DNA of 64,000 nucleotides from Cannabis sativa. Lineage: Eukaryota; Streptophyta; Magnoliopsida; Rosales; Cannabaceae. Positions 1-11,281 of this stretch are shown piece after piece; position 1 is the stretch's first letter, and each line of letters begins with the position of its first letter. The translations under genes and the position numbers were made by a program. The stretch spans positions 43,585,442 through 43,649,441 of the forward strand of contig NC_083602.1 of NCBI RefSeq assembly GCF_029168945.1, in the 5' to 3' direction. The notes beneath the pieces were generated by a model, which was given only the letters and a program-made list of their open reading frames with translations, was not told the origin of the DNA and ran no database searches.

Positions 1-28
1 TCTGATTCTTTCGAGTCGACTATTTCAG

Positions 29-394
29 TTAAGGAGTACGAAGGAATTTTAGAAAGCCCTCAACGAACCGACGGTAATAACCAGCCAAACCCAGAAAACT
101 TCTAACTTCTGTAGCTGATTTTGGTGCTGGCCAATCCCGAACAGCTTCAATCTTGGCCGGATCCACCATGATCCCATCTTTATCCACTATGTGCCCCAAG
201 AATGAGACACGAGATAACCAGAACTCACACTTTTTAAATTTAGCATAAAGCTTGTGATCCCGTAACCTTTGCAAAACCGCTCTGAGATGCAATTCATACT
301 TTTCTTCTAATTCAAAATACACCAAGATGTCATTGATAAACATGATTACACATCTGATTCGTATCAAACATAGTACGCAGCCTTGGCCCATCAT
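29..394 (-). pseudogene. Element A reverse transcriptase fragment
   Basis: The minus-strand translation contains the FINDILVY block, which corresponds to the catalytic FIDDILVY box of Ty3/gypsy RT with the first aspartate changed to asparagine. It is followed by the palm/thumb motifs [19 protein letters not shown] and [11 protein letters not shown]. The piece is about 120 codons of a protein that normally exceeds 1,000. Upstream RT sequence is absent, and an in-frame stop follows the FLKFLRTP end. With the active-site change it cannot encode an active enzyme. Confidence 0.88.
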
Positions 395-479
395 TCACCC
401 TGATGGTATTCTTACATTTTGAATACTCTAGATATGATCTGGAAAAGAATCCGTGACCTTGACGGCCACCTTAATTTCC

Positions 480-1310
480 CTGAAGCTTTCTATTACCTCC
501 TGAAGCTCCGGAAGCCTCAGCCTTCCGCTTGTGCTCAGGGTTGCTACTGTCGATCCCCTTACTGAAATTACCACCAGCAGGAGGGTTTGATGCCATGGCG
601 GCATCCTTTACAGCCTGCTCTTTCATTACTTACTGCTCGGCCTCCTCAACAATTAAGGCCAAGTCTACCACTCTTTTATACAGAGTGTCATGTGCTGTGG
701 TAATCTTCAAGTCCCGACTAATTGTAGCATTTTGTCCTCGAACATACTTCTATTTCCTGGTGAAATCTATAAGCACCAGATCACCAGCAAATTTAGATAA
801 CCGATCAAATTCCAGAGTATTCTCGGCCACAGACATCTTCCTCTGAGTCAACTTCACAAAATCTTCCTGATGTGAAGTTCTCACCGCAACATTATAAAAC
901 TTTTCTTCAAAAAGTTTTCTTGAATTTTTTTTTTTTTCCATGTCATAACACTGACATCTCGGGTCTGACCCACTATGTCCCACCAGACGCGGGCATAGTC
1001 TTGAAACATGAAGGCCGCACAATTCACCCTCTCAGCTCCCGTCACCCCCATATTATCGAGGATACGGGTCACAGTGCTCATCCACTGGTCAGCCTTAATA
1101 ATATCACTACCTCCAGGAAAGTCGGAGGTTGCAGCTTCACAAACTGCTCAAATACAGAATCCTTATGCGGCATTACAAACCCCTGGTTACCCATCACTAG
1201 CACAAGTGCTGGTGGTAACACTTGATCAACAGGGGCAGCCAGTGCCGGTTGCCTTAAACGACGCAACTTTTCTTCTTCTTGACGAAGTATGACACTTCGC
1301 ATTCCTTAAA
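480..1310 (-). pseudogene. Element A gag remnant
   Basis: Three overlapping minus-strand pieces together resemble the chromovirus gag core: a segment around 881-1081 with the MGVTGAERVNCAAFMFQ block, one around 750-950 with KFYNVAVRTSHQEDFVKLTQ and MSVAENTLEFDRL, and an N-terminal piece at 1078-1302. The same blocks occur in order in elements B and C (for example MGVTGNDRVVCATFQFQ). Frame changes and a run of ten or so T/A bases near 930 separate the pieces, so no intact protein is made. The CCHC zinc knuckle expected downstream is absent. Confidence 0.75.
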
Positions 1311-1782
1311 ACATCTGCTACCAATTAGCAGGAGGATTAGCATTGCCAACCCCCGCATTATCCCCCCGGATTCTGCGGAGGTGGAGGCGGTGCCGGTGGA
1401 TTGGTTTGGTCTACACCATGCTCTACAAGCTCGCCCTATGGTCTGGATGATTAAAGAGGGTCCATTCTACAAATAACCCAATAATCAACAACCCCAGCGA
1501 GTCAGGCACCAATCCCACTCTTACGCACTTATTGCCTTAAACCCTAACTCATCTATTTACCTCATTCATATTTGCATAGTAATTAACATTTATAGCATGG
1601 CATCACATAACACATACATACTCTAGATGCTTGCATACTGCCTAAAATGGAAAGCGGTAAACAGATGATCACACATACAGTCAAGTATTTACTCTCAATA
1701 CTTACTGCACCATGAGTCGAGCTTATCTCTGACGACGAATGTACATGTTCGGCCGGTCTACAGGAAGTTTAAAAACCTTGGC

Positions 1783-1794
1783 GCTCTGATACCA
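1783..1794 (-). other. Element A primer-binding site (initiator tRNA-Met)
   Basis: The minus strand reads TGGTATCAGAGC, the complement of the 3' end of plant initiator tRNA-Met. It lies three bases inside the LTR end, which is the standard position for priming minus-strand DNA synthesis. Confidence 0.9.
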
Positions 1795-2229
1795 AATTGT
1801 AACGCCCTAAATAATTAGGCACGCTACCCAAAATGATTATGAAACCCTAATCCCCTAACCGGGATTACTAATTAAAAAAATGCAAAATTTAAACTTTTAT
1901 ATTAAACAGACTGAAAATACACTTGTAATACATTTAAACTTTTCAAACATAGTTGGGATCCCAAAAATATTTACAAAATTATTACAAGCTCTTTCTTACT
2001 AGCCGACCTAAGCGGCAAAACAGAATACAAAAGTCAACACTGCTAGACCCATAACCCGCTTGGTCTGAAGTGGCGTGAACATGTACATTCCTCGCCCTGC
2101 TCCTGAAACTCATGGTTGACCAGCTAATGTCTTACCCTTTCCTGCACAGTAGAGCACCTGTGAGCCAAGCCCAGCAAGACAGTATATAACATAACAATAA
2201 TAATATGCTCATCATACTGTTTAAACAAT

Positions 2230-2620
2230 GATGCCATTTATATATATGTCTGTGTGTCACAGACCTGCATGTCACACTCACATGCCTATTTATGTCTACG
2301 TGGCGTAGACCTATGTGTTGCGCTCACACATCTCTTTATATCTACGTGGCGTAGACCTACGTGTTGCTCTCACACGTCTAGTTACAATAAGGCCCTAGAA
2401 TAGTTCATCTCGGTTCTAATTACCGAGTCCAACTTGATTATGCCTTGAACGCATAACCCTTAATCTTAATATGTATAACACATAACTGATGGTGCCCACT
2501 GCACCATTGGTCTATCTATTGTAGACCTGCATGTTACGCTCACATGCCTATTTATGTCTACGTGGCGTAGACCTACGTGTTGCTCTCACACATCTATATA
2601 CGATAAGGCCTTAGTAGGGT
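2230..2620. repeat. Tandem repeats around gtctacgtggcgtagac in LTR A
   Basis: A unit containing 'gacctgcatgttac', 'gctcacatgcctatttat' and the palindrome gtctacgtggcgtagac recurs near 2260, 2300, 2340, 2525 and 2560 with small changes. The same unit recurs at about 23700-23790 in the related LTR fragment, so it is a family feature. Confidence 0.8.
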
Positions 2621-2819
2621 TTACCTCGGTTTTGCTTACCGAGCCTAACCTAGTTATGCCTTGCTCGCATAACCCTATTCTTATATATATACGTAATCCA
2701 TACATTACGTTCTTTTAATGGTTTATCCTGGTGATATATACCAGGTCTAACCCAGTTATGTCTCATTCACATAACTTATAACATACATGCGTGTATTCAA
2801 CATTTATTACAACATATAT

Positions 2820-3150
2820 AATCTTAGGGTAATAAGCCTAACTTACAAACAAGTAATCACTCATATAATACACTTCTATATACTCAGATAACATTTACTA
2901 AGAATGTTAACCCTAACTCATGCTTTCACTGGATTCTTAATATTCTAGGGTAATAACCCTAGATCGCATTAAAATTAACTCAAGGTACCAACTTACCGAG
3001 TCTAGCTTAATTATGCCTTAAGCGCATAATTCATAATCTCAATATATGCATTTATCCAACATGGCATAGCATTTATACATATATTTCACTAGGGTAATAA
3101 CCCTAGGCTAACAAACCGTTCCTATTAGGGTAATAACCCTAATCTCGGTT
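2820..3150. repeat. Dispersed palindrome agggtaataaccct in LTR A
   Basis: The near-palindrome tagggtaataaccctag occurs around 2823 (variant), 2945, 3090 and 3127. Single diverged copies occur in the 23900-23960 LTR fragment. It may be a protein-binding or hairpin motif of the LTR; no function can be assigned. Confidence 0.75.
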
Positions 3151-3489
3151 ACTAAACATTCATGCATATCATATTCACATAAGCGCCACTGCGCATACTC
3201 TACGTGCAAACTACTGTCTTACCTGTTGTCCAGCTATAAAAGGAGATTCCGAATCCCCGGGTGCTCCTGATCAGGTGCCGGTAATCCTAGTCACACGAAT
3301 CCGGGATAATTCACACTTAGGGTTAACCCCTGATTTTCAACTCATAAAATTCAAACATGGCATTTATAACTCAGATAATCATACAGAGCTCGGAACGAGC
3401 TTTCCAACGATATAAAGAACTCCCGAATCGGAGTTCGGATCACAAAGTTATGCATTTTTGAAAATTCAACACAAACTGCCCAAAATCAC

Positions 3490-3600
3490 GAGGGCGGGCC
3501 GTGGCATGCTCCAGACCATGCCGCGGCACCTGGGAAAAATTCCCAAGTTCACTCAAAGGAGCGGGCCGCGGCATGCTCCAGAGCATGCCGCGGCATCTGG
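3490..3600. repeat. Duplicated GC-rich hairpins in LTR A
   Basis: Two copies of a gcgggccg(t/c)ggcatgctcc unit lie about 70 bases apart. The second forms a perfect 13-bp stem (3565-3577 with 3582-3594) closed by a 4-base loop. The first has the same arms with one or two mismatches. Each is followed by a ctggg...ccc inverted pair. They stand out in AT-rich surroundings. A much weaker copy is at about 24310-24365. Confidence 0.8.
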
Positions 3601-5039
3601 GTGCAGAACCCAGAAAACCAGCAGCAAACTTCGAATTTCAGCAAGAACAATCAAACCTTTCGCTCCAATTTCTCAACCAAGCATACAAATTAACCAAATA
3701 TTGATGCTAGCAATTAACAAGGAAATAAAACTCATGTTTCAAACATCAATTTCCACCAATTAACTCAAGATTTCAGCTTGCATAAAATCAACTCAAAACA
3801 TGCTTCAATTCACAAACTTTAAGCTTTCCAATTTGAGCTTCAACTCAACCATTTTCCAGCAGCAACCAACCACATACAACATGAGATTTAGGTTAAGAAA
3901 ACCCTAGAATCTCAACTAAAGCTCAACCAAACACCACAACAATGATTCAAGCACAAACATACTCAAATTAAACAAAGTTAACTCTAACTTTATCATACAT
4001 GCATAAGCAAGATAACATCACCTAGTTCATGATTTTCTCACAATTAAAATCTGCCATAAACAAAGTTTAAACCAAAGAAAATTACCTCAAATCCCAATTC
4101 AAAAGCAAGCTCAAGATCTACAACAATTAAGCTCCCAAGGCAAGACAAGATAAAGCTTTTCTTTCAAAAACCAAACTTGAAAAATCAAGAGGATTTGAGT
4201 GAGAGAGAGAGGTCGGGTGAGAGAAGAACACAACCAGAAAATAATCTCTTTTCCTCAAAAAAATCACTTTTAATCAAATATTATCCAAATATGGTCAAAT
4301 GACCATTTTGCCCCGAGGGCTTATAAAACACACCTATTCACTTTCAAGGGCATAAATGCCATTTCACATTCAAATATTGCCAAATAAAATCACATATCAA
4401 ATAAAATGCCAAATAATCAATTCAATTTACATTTCGGGCCCGAACCCGGTTCGGCCCGAAATTCCCGGGTGTGACTATACCGCGCCAACCTGTCAGAACA
4501 CACCTGAAAAGACAACACAGGCGTACTATATAATAATATAGTTCTATTAAGCATGTAATTAAATTAATCTCAACAATTTACCCTTCTCGGGTCATAATTA
4601 CCAAAATGCCCCTGGCTTACCAACGGGGTCTTTAACATGTTAAATTTCATATAATTTCACATATATTGAACTATATAATAATATAATTCCTCAATTAACT
4701 CATAATTATCTAATTAGGCTTTTGCTAATCCTTTTCTTAATTCTGGGTATTACATATCTAATGTAATCTAACAGGCTTCCTAACATGCACGCTAAACATG
4801 TAAATAGATATGCATACTGTTATACTAATCTTACCTCGATTCCGAATTCACATGTGCCGGTCAACCTGAGTGGAGCGAACTACTCGGCGAATTATTGGCT
4901 CCTAAACCATAATAATCACAACACTGATAAGTGACACGCTAAATCACTTCCCAGGGACTTAAACTAGAAACTAAAAGTTTCCCTATCGATAAAAAATATG
5001 GCAATACCCTAAACAACACAAAAATGGGAAGAACTAGGG

Positions 5040-5170
5040 TTCCCAATTTTTCCCCAACCGGCAGACCAGCTCTACAACCGGAATTCCAGTTCTGTGAGGA
5101 ACCCAGAACACCAACCAAAATTCCGGTTCCTACAGGCCTTACTGAACCGGAATTCCAGTTCAGTGTAGGA
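5040..5170. repeat. Repeats of aaccggaattccggtt in LTR B
   Basis: Several copies of a gaaccggaattcc(a/g)gttc palindrome, each about 16 bp, lie within 130 bases. The partner LTR has the same cluster at 22470-22570 with more perfect copies. It is a potential stem or binding motif in the LTR. Confidence 0.75.
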
Positions 5171-5760
5171 AATCTTAAAAATTTCATTTCTCAATCAAAA
5201 CAACCCCAAACTTCATGCAACCTTCCAGACCTGCTCTAAATACCCCAAATAACATAACCCAAGTAATAAAACCAAGCTTCATACACAGAAATGCATTTCA
5301 CCATTAAAGGTTCAAGATTGAGTTCAAAAACTCAAAACTTGACTAACCCCTCAAAAAGCCACTACTTCATGCATAAATCAACCTATTCCAACATAATTTA
5401 ACTCCAGAAAACACAATTAAACTATAACAACAACTACAGCAACAAAATTCATCATTTTACCTTGAAAACAAAAGTTTTGGGTTCAAAACTCCATACTAAG
5501 TTAAAATCAACAAACCACAACAAAATCTTTCTTGAATCAACATATTAAAACATAATTAATCTTCAGAAATCACTAACAAACCAAAACAACAGCCACAGCC
5601 ACAAATTCTCAAGCATGCAATAATTCATTTTTTTCTTAAACTTCAAGAAAATAAAGAAAATCTTGAAGAAAGGTTACCTCCACTTGAATTACTCTAAGAA
5701 TTGCTGAAAATACTTGAATTGCAAAGAAAATTCCCAACACTAGCAGCCCCAATCAAAACT

Positions 5761-5763
<3 letters not shown>

Positions 5764-5831
<68 letters not shown>
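5764..5831. repeat. (GA)n microsatellite in left LTR of element B
   Basis: An uninterrupted GA dinucleotide run of about 34 units. The homologous place in the other LTR (about 23164-23176) has only about six units. Confidence 0.97.
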
Positions 5832-5833
<2 letters not shown>

Positions 5834-6314
5834 CTTAAGAGAAAGAACTTCTTAATTTTCCAATTATCTAATTTTTGAATAAATGAAGTAATTGCCTTGA
5901 TTACTTGATATACTCAGCCCCATAATAACATAAAAATATGATTATTGACTTAAAATAAAGTCCACTAAAGGACAAAAAGACCATTTTACCCCTCCCACAC
6001 TAAAAGGGTTAAAAAGCACTTAAGGGTATTTTTGGGAAACTCTAAATTCCCGACAAATCCAGACATTCCGAAAGTATAAATAAACCGTCCCACTATGCTA
6101 AAATATTAGATTGTGATTCTACTGAGCTATACACCGCGTTCCATGTTGTCGGGCACCGAAAATGCAAAATTATGAAATCTCACTATATGACATAAAAAAA
6201 TGCATTCGGAATTCAAATATAACAACATAAATAATTATTTAAATATCTATGAATAATTTTCATAATCAAACCTTAAATATTTGCTAATTTCCAAATTAAA
6301 CTAAGCGGTCTTTA

Positions 6315-6334
6315 CAACTATCCCCTCCTTAAAA
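6315..6334 (-). other. Element B polypurine tract
   Basis: On the minus strand, TTTTAAGGAGGGGATAGT lies directly before the 3' LTR start TGTAAAGACC. This is the position and composition expected for the plus-strand primer. Confidence 0.8.
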
Positions 6335-6780
6335 GGATTTTGTCCCCGAAATCTAACTTGAACAACTCTGGATATTGAGCTCTCATGTCTGATTCTAGTT
6401 CCCAGGTGGCTTCCTCCACCTTGCTATTTCTCCAGAGTACCTTGACCAACGCTATGGTCTTATTACGAAGGACTTCATCCTTTCTGTCAAGGATCTGCAC
6501 TGATTGTTCTTCATATGTCATGTCTGGCTGCAGCTCAAGGTTCTCATAACTAAGTATATGAGTAGGATCTGAAACGTATTTTCTCAACATAGAGACATGG
6601 AATACGTTGTGAACTGCTGAAAGAGCTGGAGGCAATGCTAACCGATATGCCACTTGACCTACCTTCTCGAGAATCTAGAAAGGTCCTGTAAACCTAGGGC
6701 ATAACTTGCCTCTTTTCCCGAAACGTTTGATCCCCTTCATTGGAGACACCCGTAAAAACACATGGTCCCCTACTTGGAAC
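6318..6780 (-). pseudogene. Element B integrase C-terminus and chromodomain
   Basis: The open stretch 6318-6653 carries ALSAVHNVFHVSMLRKY, typical of the end of gypsy integrase. After a linker come LRNKTIALVKVLWRNS and VEEATWELESDMR, which match the aromatic/acidic pattern of a chromodomain (targeting of integration to modified histones). The region just upstream, up to about 6780, is collinear with element C's 37600-37740 but has a stop near 6675. The frame ends just before the 3' LTR, so the C-terminus is complete. Confidence 0.87.
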
Positions 6781-6871
6781 TCAACATCCCTGCGTTTCGG
6801 ATCTGCTTAACTCTTTTGTCTACTCTAAGAGGTAAGCATTCTAGCTTTAATTTTCTCAATTGCCTCATTGC

Positions 6872-7921
6872 TCATTTGCCCGACTCTAGACCAAGGTATT
6901 TCTTTTCTCCTGTCTCATCCCAATGAATGGGAGACCTACACTTCCTACCGTATAACAACTCATAGGGAGCCATCCCTATCGTACTCTGATAACTGTTGTT
7001 GTATGAAAATTCTATCAACGGTAGATATTTACTCCAAGAGCCTTCAAAATCCATAACACAGGCTCGTAACATGTCCTCCAATATCTGAATCGTCCTTTCG
7101 GACTGCCCATCTGTCTGAGGATGGAATGCTGTACTGAACTTTAGTTTTGTACCCATTGCCCGTTGCAAACTTTGCCAAAACTTGGAGGTGAACTTCGGGT
7201 CTCTATCCAAAACTATAGACTTTGGTACCCCGTGAAGTCTTACTATTTCTTTAACATACAATTCTGCTAGCTGATCCACTGAATAGGTTGTTTTAACCGG
7301 TAGAAAATGAGCATACTTCATGAATCGATCCACCACAGCCCAAATGGAATCGAACAAACCTGTGGTTCTATGTAACCCAACCACGAAGTCCATCGTGATA
7401 TCCTCCCACTTCCATTCAGGTAGGGTTAAAGGCTGTAACAACCCTGCTGGTCTCTGATGTTCAGCCTTAATCTGCTGACAGGTTAGGCATCTCGATACGA
7501 ATTCTACCAAATTCTTCTTCATACCGCTCCACCAGAAGTAAGGTTTAAGATCTTGATACATCTTGGTGGTGCCGGGATGTAGGGAATAAGGGGTAGAATG
7601 AGCCTCTTCGAAAATTTCATTTCTGAGTTCCACACTATCTGGAACACAAACCCTAGACTTAAACAATAGCATCCCATTGTCTGACACCAAAAAATCCCTG
7701 GCTTGACCAGCTGAAACCTCTTCTCTGATTTTCACTAACTCTGTATCAGTCATCTGAGCAACTTTAATTCTTTCTAATAGATCAAATTGCAGCGTCAAGT
7801 TGTGAAGCTTGCCTACCACAAACTCAATGCTAGATCTGACCATGTCCTCTGCTAACTGAGGTGAGATTTGAATCATGCAAGGTATCTGCCCGAGACCTTT
7901 CCTGTTCAAGGCATCGGCCAC
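6872..7921 (-). pseudogene. Element B integrase core
   Basis: An open stretch of about 349 codons. It opens with MADALNRKG (end of RNase H/connection), then has the His/Cys zinc-binding region ending CLTCQ, and the catalytic core with its acidic residues in ITMDFVVGL, SIVLDRDPKF and QTDGQSERTIQ (D, D, E). GMAPYELLYGRKCRSP follows. The sequence leads leftward into the chromodomain piece. It is separated from RNase H by a frameshift at about 7921-7935, where element C keeps the frame. Once part of the gag-pol polyprotein; the integrase core itself looks undamaged. Confidence 0.9.
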
Positions 7922-8616
7922 TACATTGGCCTTCCGGGGTGATAAAGAATCTCACAATCGTAATCCTTTACTAACTCCCACCAACGCCTCTGTCTCATAT
8001 TCAAATCTTTCTGAGTAAAGAAGTATTTGAGTTTTTTGTGGTCGGTATAAATTTCACACATTTCTCCATAAAGGTAATGTCGCCAGATCTTCAAAGCAAA
8101 TACTACTGCGGCCAATTCTAAATCATGAGTCGAGTATCGCTGTTCATAATCTTTGAACTGACGAGAGGCATAAGCGATAACTCGGTCGGCTTGCATCAAC
8201 ACGCATCCCAGACCTTGTCTGGATGCATCACAATAAACCACGAACTGTTCCTTGTCAGAAGGCAAAGCTAGCACTGGGGCTGTAATCAAACTCTGTTTCA
8301 GCTCCTGAGAGCTAGCCTCACATTTGTCCGACCATATAAACCGCTGATTCTTTTTAGTAAGCTCGATTAAGGGTGTTGAGATCTTAGAGAACCCTTCTAC
8401 GAAACGACAATAGTAACCGATTAGACCTAAGAAACTTCTAATCTCTGTCACTGTTTTCGGTCTAGGCCAATCCCTGATGGATTTTATTTTTCCTGGATCC
8501 ACCTTAATCCCATCCTTGCTAACAATGTGCTCTAAGAAAGACACCTGTGATAGCCAAAATTCACATTTCTTGACTTTTGCGTAAAGCTTGTGTTCCCGAA
8601 GCCGCTGCAGAACCAT
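7921..8616 (-). pseudogene. Element B RT thumb/connection and RNase H
   Basis: Begins with the RT segment [17 protein letters not shown] and [17 protein letters not shown], then RNase [19 protein letters not shown] (first acidic residue), [19 protein letters not shown] (Glu region) and [11 protein letters not shown] (third acidic residue). It ends at [18 protein letters not shown]. The right boundary is an in-frame TGA at about 8616-8618 that replaces the arginine codon read in element A (HLR-AVLQRL). The left boundary is the frameshift to integrase. Confidence 0.9.
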
Positions 8617-9084
8617 TCAAAGGTGTAACTCATGCTCCTCTTCTGATTGAGAGTACACAAGGATGTCGTCGATAAACACAATTACACAGATTTCGAGGAA
8701 ATCCTTGAATACTCTATTCATCAAATCCATAAATGTTGCAGGAGCATTGGTTAGTCCAAACGACATAACCAAGAATTCGTAATGTCCATACCTAGTACGG
8801 AAAGTCGTCTTCAGAATGTCCTCCTCTCGGATTTTCAACTGATGATAGCCCGATCGGAGATCAATCTTAGAGAAAACCGTCTTCCCCTGAAGTTGATCGA
8901 AAAGATCATCGATCCTAGGTAATGGATATTTATTCTTAACTGTTAGCTTGTTTAACTCCCGAGAGTCGATGCACATTCTCATAGACCCATCCTTCTTCTT
9001 GATGAATAATACCGGAGCTCCCCAGGGTGACACACTAAGCCGAATAAACCCTATGTTAAGCAACCCTTGAAGCTGAATTTTCAA
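8617..9084 (-). pseudogene. Element B reverse transcriptase palm
   Basis: Carries the classical gypsy RT blocks in order: [82 protein letters not shown] and the catalytic FIDDILVYS. All three active-site carboxylates are present. It is bounded by a TAA at about 9083 (element relatives suggest a Glu codon there) and by the TGA at 8617, so the domain is intact but cut off from its neighbours. Confidence 0.93.
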
Positions 9085-9312
9085 TTATTTAAGCTCAGCT
9101 GGAGCCATTCTATAAGGAGCCTTGGAAACTGGTTCCACTCCGGGTGCTAAATCTATCACAAAGTCAATTTCCCGCTGAGGTGGTAAACCCGGAAGTTCTT
9201 CGGGAAAAACATCTAGAAATTCCCGAACCACTTTGATATCCTCTGGCCGAATAGTGTCTGGCTCAGTGGTGTCAACCACCACGGCCAGAAACCCTAGACA
9301 ACCACCACACAA
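9085..9312 (-). pseudogene. Element B protease-RT linker
   Basis: Contains IKVVREFLDVFPEELPGLPP and REIDFVIDLAPG, the conserved lead-in to gypsy RT, followed by VSKAPYRMAPAELK. In-frame stops close it on both sides (TAA at 9083, TGA at about 9317). Confidence 0.88.
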
Positions 9313-9438
9313 TAATTTCCTAGCTCACAGAGCCGAAATCACCGGGATCCGAGATCCTTGAACTGCACCGACAAAAACAAACAGTTCCTCACCTTCTGGT
9401 TGGAAGATTACCATCTTCTTCTTACAGTCAATACTGGC

Positions 9439-9855
9439 TCAGTACTTGGATAGGAAATCCATTCCCAGTATGATATCAAAATCTACTAAACTCATCTCTA
9501 TTAGGTCTGCACTTAACTCCCTATCATCAATCCTGATCGGCATAGACCTAATCCACCTTTTGGAGATAACTAACTCTCCGCCAGGTAATAGGGTCCCAAA
9601 CCCTGATTCATATCTATCATGCGGTCTATCCAATTTACTAAAGATTCTGGCTGCCACATAAGAATGTGTGGCCCCAGAATCAAACAATACGGAGTAAAAA
9701 GAGTTTTTAACTGAGAGCTGACCTATCACCACTGAAGGGCTGGCTTCTGCATCAGCCTGAGTAATGGCGAACACCCTAGCTGGAGTGGGTCTCGCCAGAA
9801 CCTTTGCTGCTTCTACTCTAAGTTGAGGGCAATCCCTCTTGTAGTGTCCTGGCAT
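9439..9855 (-). pseudogene. Element B aspartic protease
   Basis: Follows the end of the CCHC knuckle (MPGHYKRDCPQLR). The protease core has the catalytic LFDSGATHSYV and the C-terminal strand FDIILGMDFLSKY. It would cut the gag-pol polyprotein and normally acts as a dimer. A TGA replaces a serine codon right after SKY, where element C reads SKYSASIDC, so translation would stop here. Confidence 0.9.
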
Positions 9856-11030
9856 GCCACACTGGAAGCACCCCTGCCCTATACACTCACCCAGATGGTG
9901 CCTTTTACAACTGGGGAACTCTGGATAAGTATAACGGGTCTCAGAACTACCCTGACGACTGCCTCGAACCTGGTTCCCTCGGAACCTCTTGTTCTAGCCC
10001 GAGCCACCAGTAGCAGTGGATGCTTTCCTTTTCTTGTCCAAGGCCAAACCACTACCTCCCCTGCTATAGCCTGATGCCGGAGGGGTAAGAGCCCCGCCAA
10101 CCACTGGAGTCCTAGCTGACTCAGTCATGCACCTGACTGCGCCCTCAGCTCGCAGTGCTTTTTCCACCATCTCAGCATAAGTGATTTTGTCGTCTGTAGT
10201 AATCATCAGGTCATGTTTAATCTTCACATTCAGTCCATCCAAATACTTTTCCTTTTTACAGAAATTGGTTGGCACAATTCTCGAGGCCAACCTCGCCAAC
10301 CGATCAAACTGCGTTGTATACTCAGTGACGCTCATGTTCTCTTTCTGGGTCAGGTGAGTAAACTCTTTTCTCTTGGCATTTCTGACGGCCTCATTATAGT
10401 ACTTCGCATTGAAAAGTTCCTGGAACTTTTCCCAGATCATCGTGGTGACATCGTGTATCATGGACACCATGTCCCACTATACCAACGCGTCCTCTTGAAA
10501 CTGAAATGTGGCACACACCACTCTGTCATTCCCGGTGACGCCCATGAAATTCAATATCTTGGTGATCACAGTTAGCCACTGCTCATCTTTCATGACGTCC
10601 GGACCTCCCAGAAAAACCGGTGGCGCCTGCTTACGGAACCTTTCATATAGAGGTTCCATTCTATTCACCGCTAACACTAGTTCGGCCTGGACAACAGGGG
10701 CAGGTGCCACTGGAACTTCTGGAACAGGCACTGCAGGAGCACCCTGCTATCTTAATCGCTGAATTTCACTGTCTTGTTCCTCAATTCTGGCTTGCATTTA
10801 TGCAAACCTACTTTCCCAATTCTGGGCTTCTTGAGTAGCTTGGGCAGCCTGGGTAGCCTGTGGCGGGTTAACATCACCCCGGCCACGAGCCCTGCCCCTG
10901 GGACCTCTACCTCGGCCCCAATCATTTGGGGGAAGTTGAGCTCCTTGACCTTCATTTGACCCAACTGAATTTCCCTGACTCCTGGTATTTTGCCTAACGT
11001 CCATCTAGTCTGAACAGCCTGCGTAACCAA
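9856..11030 (-). pseudogene. Element B gag
   Basis: N-terminal low-complexity part (10752-11030, rich in Gly/Arg and Gln/Ala), then the capsid-like core: YERFRKQAPPVFLGGPD, VITKILNFMGVTGNDRVV, FQELFNAKYYNEAVRNAK, MSVTEYTTQFDRLARLA and DGLNVKIKHDLMITTDD. A basic linker and a CCHC zinc knuckle (CFQCGMPGHYKRDC, about 9835-9880) follow. The frame is broken at about 10473 (stop between core blocks), about 10750 and about 9990, so it is decayed. Gag would form the virus-like particle that packages element RNA. Confidence 0.87.
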
Positions 11031-11281
11031 GAGTTGGCATATCAGATCATGATCAACGACAGCTTACTAATGCCGCTTAATTTCGAAATTAAAAACATGC
11101 GCCCATTCTACTATCAGGCTACTAACATGCTTCCTATCAGGATTTTCTTAAATCATACTATTTAAAATAAACTACTAATGCAATAAAAGCTTACTGAACC
11201 GTAGAACGAGCTAACGGCTGATGATGATTGTACATGTCGTGACGATCTTCGGAAGACAACCTGGAAGCTCTGATACCAAAT
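11031..11281 (-). other. Element B leader and primer-binding site
   Basis: Untranslated leader between LTR and gag. Positions 11267-11278 read TGGTATCAGAGC on the minus strand (initiator tRNA-Met primer), three bases from the LTR start at 11282. No ORF is seen here. Confidence 0.85.

Larger units (their letters stand above)
1..4754 (-). mobile_element. Element A: Ty3/gypsy chromovirus, 5' portion, cut by window edge
   Basis: Read on the minus strand, this is a 5' LTR (1798-4754), a primer-binding site, a decayed gag (about 480-1310) and a fragment of reverse transcriptase (29-394). The zinc knuckle, protease and the front of RT that should lie between gag and the RT fragment are missing, so there is an internal deletion near 395-480. 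The element continues beyond base 1. On the right its LTR ends in tattaca, directly against sequence (tatctaatg) that matches the middle of element B's LTR. A therefore inserted into B's left LTR, and the expected target-site duplicate tatct lies outside the window. Clade (Tekay/Del-like) is inferred from similarity to B and C. Confidence 0.85.
1798..4754 (-). repeat. Element A 5' LTR (about 2.96 kb)
   Basis: It begins tgtaacgccct and ends gggtattaca, giving the TG...CA ends and short inverted termini of an LTR, and it sits next to the primer-binding site. It holds clustered minisatellites (2230-2620), palindromic repeats (2820-3150) and GC-rich hairpins (3490-3600). No protein-coding gene is seen in it. 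An LTR of nearly 3 kb is long but within the range of plant chromoviruses. A related fragment lies at 23680-24360. Confidence 0.85.
4755..6314 (-). repeat. Element B 3' LTR, distal part
   Basis: Collinear with 22152-23679 at high identity, including the shared landmarks caggcttcctaacatgcacg, cactgataagtgacacgc, the aaccggaattcc repeats and the terminal gcggtctttaca. The first ~1 kb of this LTR lies left of element A and outside the window. It abuts the polypurine tract of B at 6315. It contains a 68-bp GA microsatellite that is only about 12 bp in the partner LTR. Confidence 0.9.

Noticed and set aside
1783..1794. tRNA gene
   Set aside because: Only a 12-base match to the tRNA-Met 3' end; it is a primer-binding site, and no cloverleaf surrounds it. 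The same applies at 11267 and 52081.
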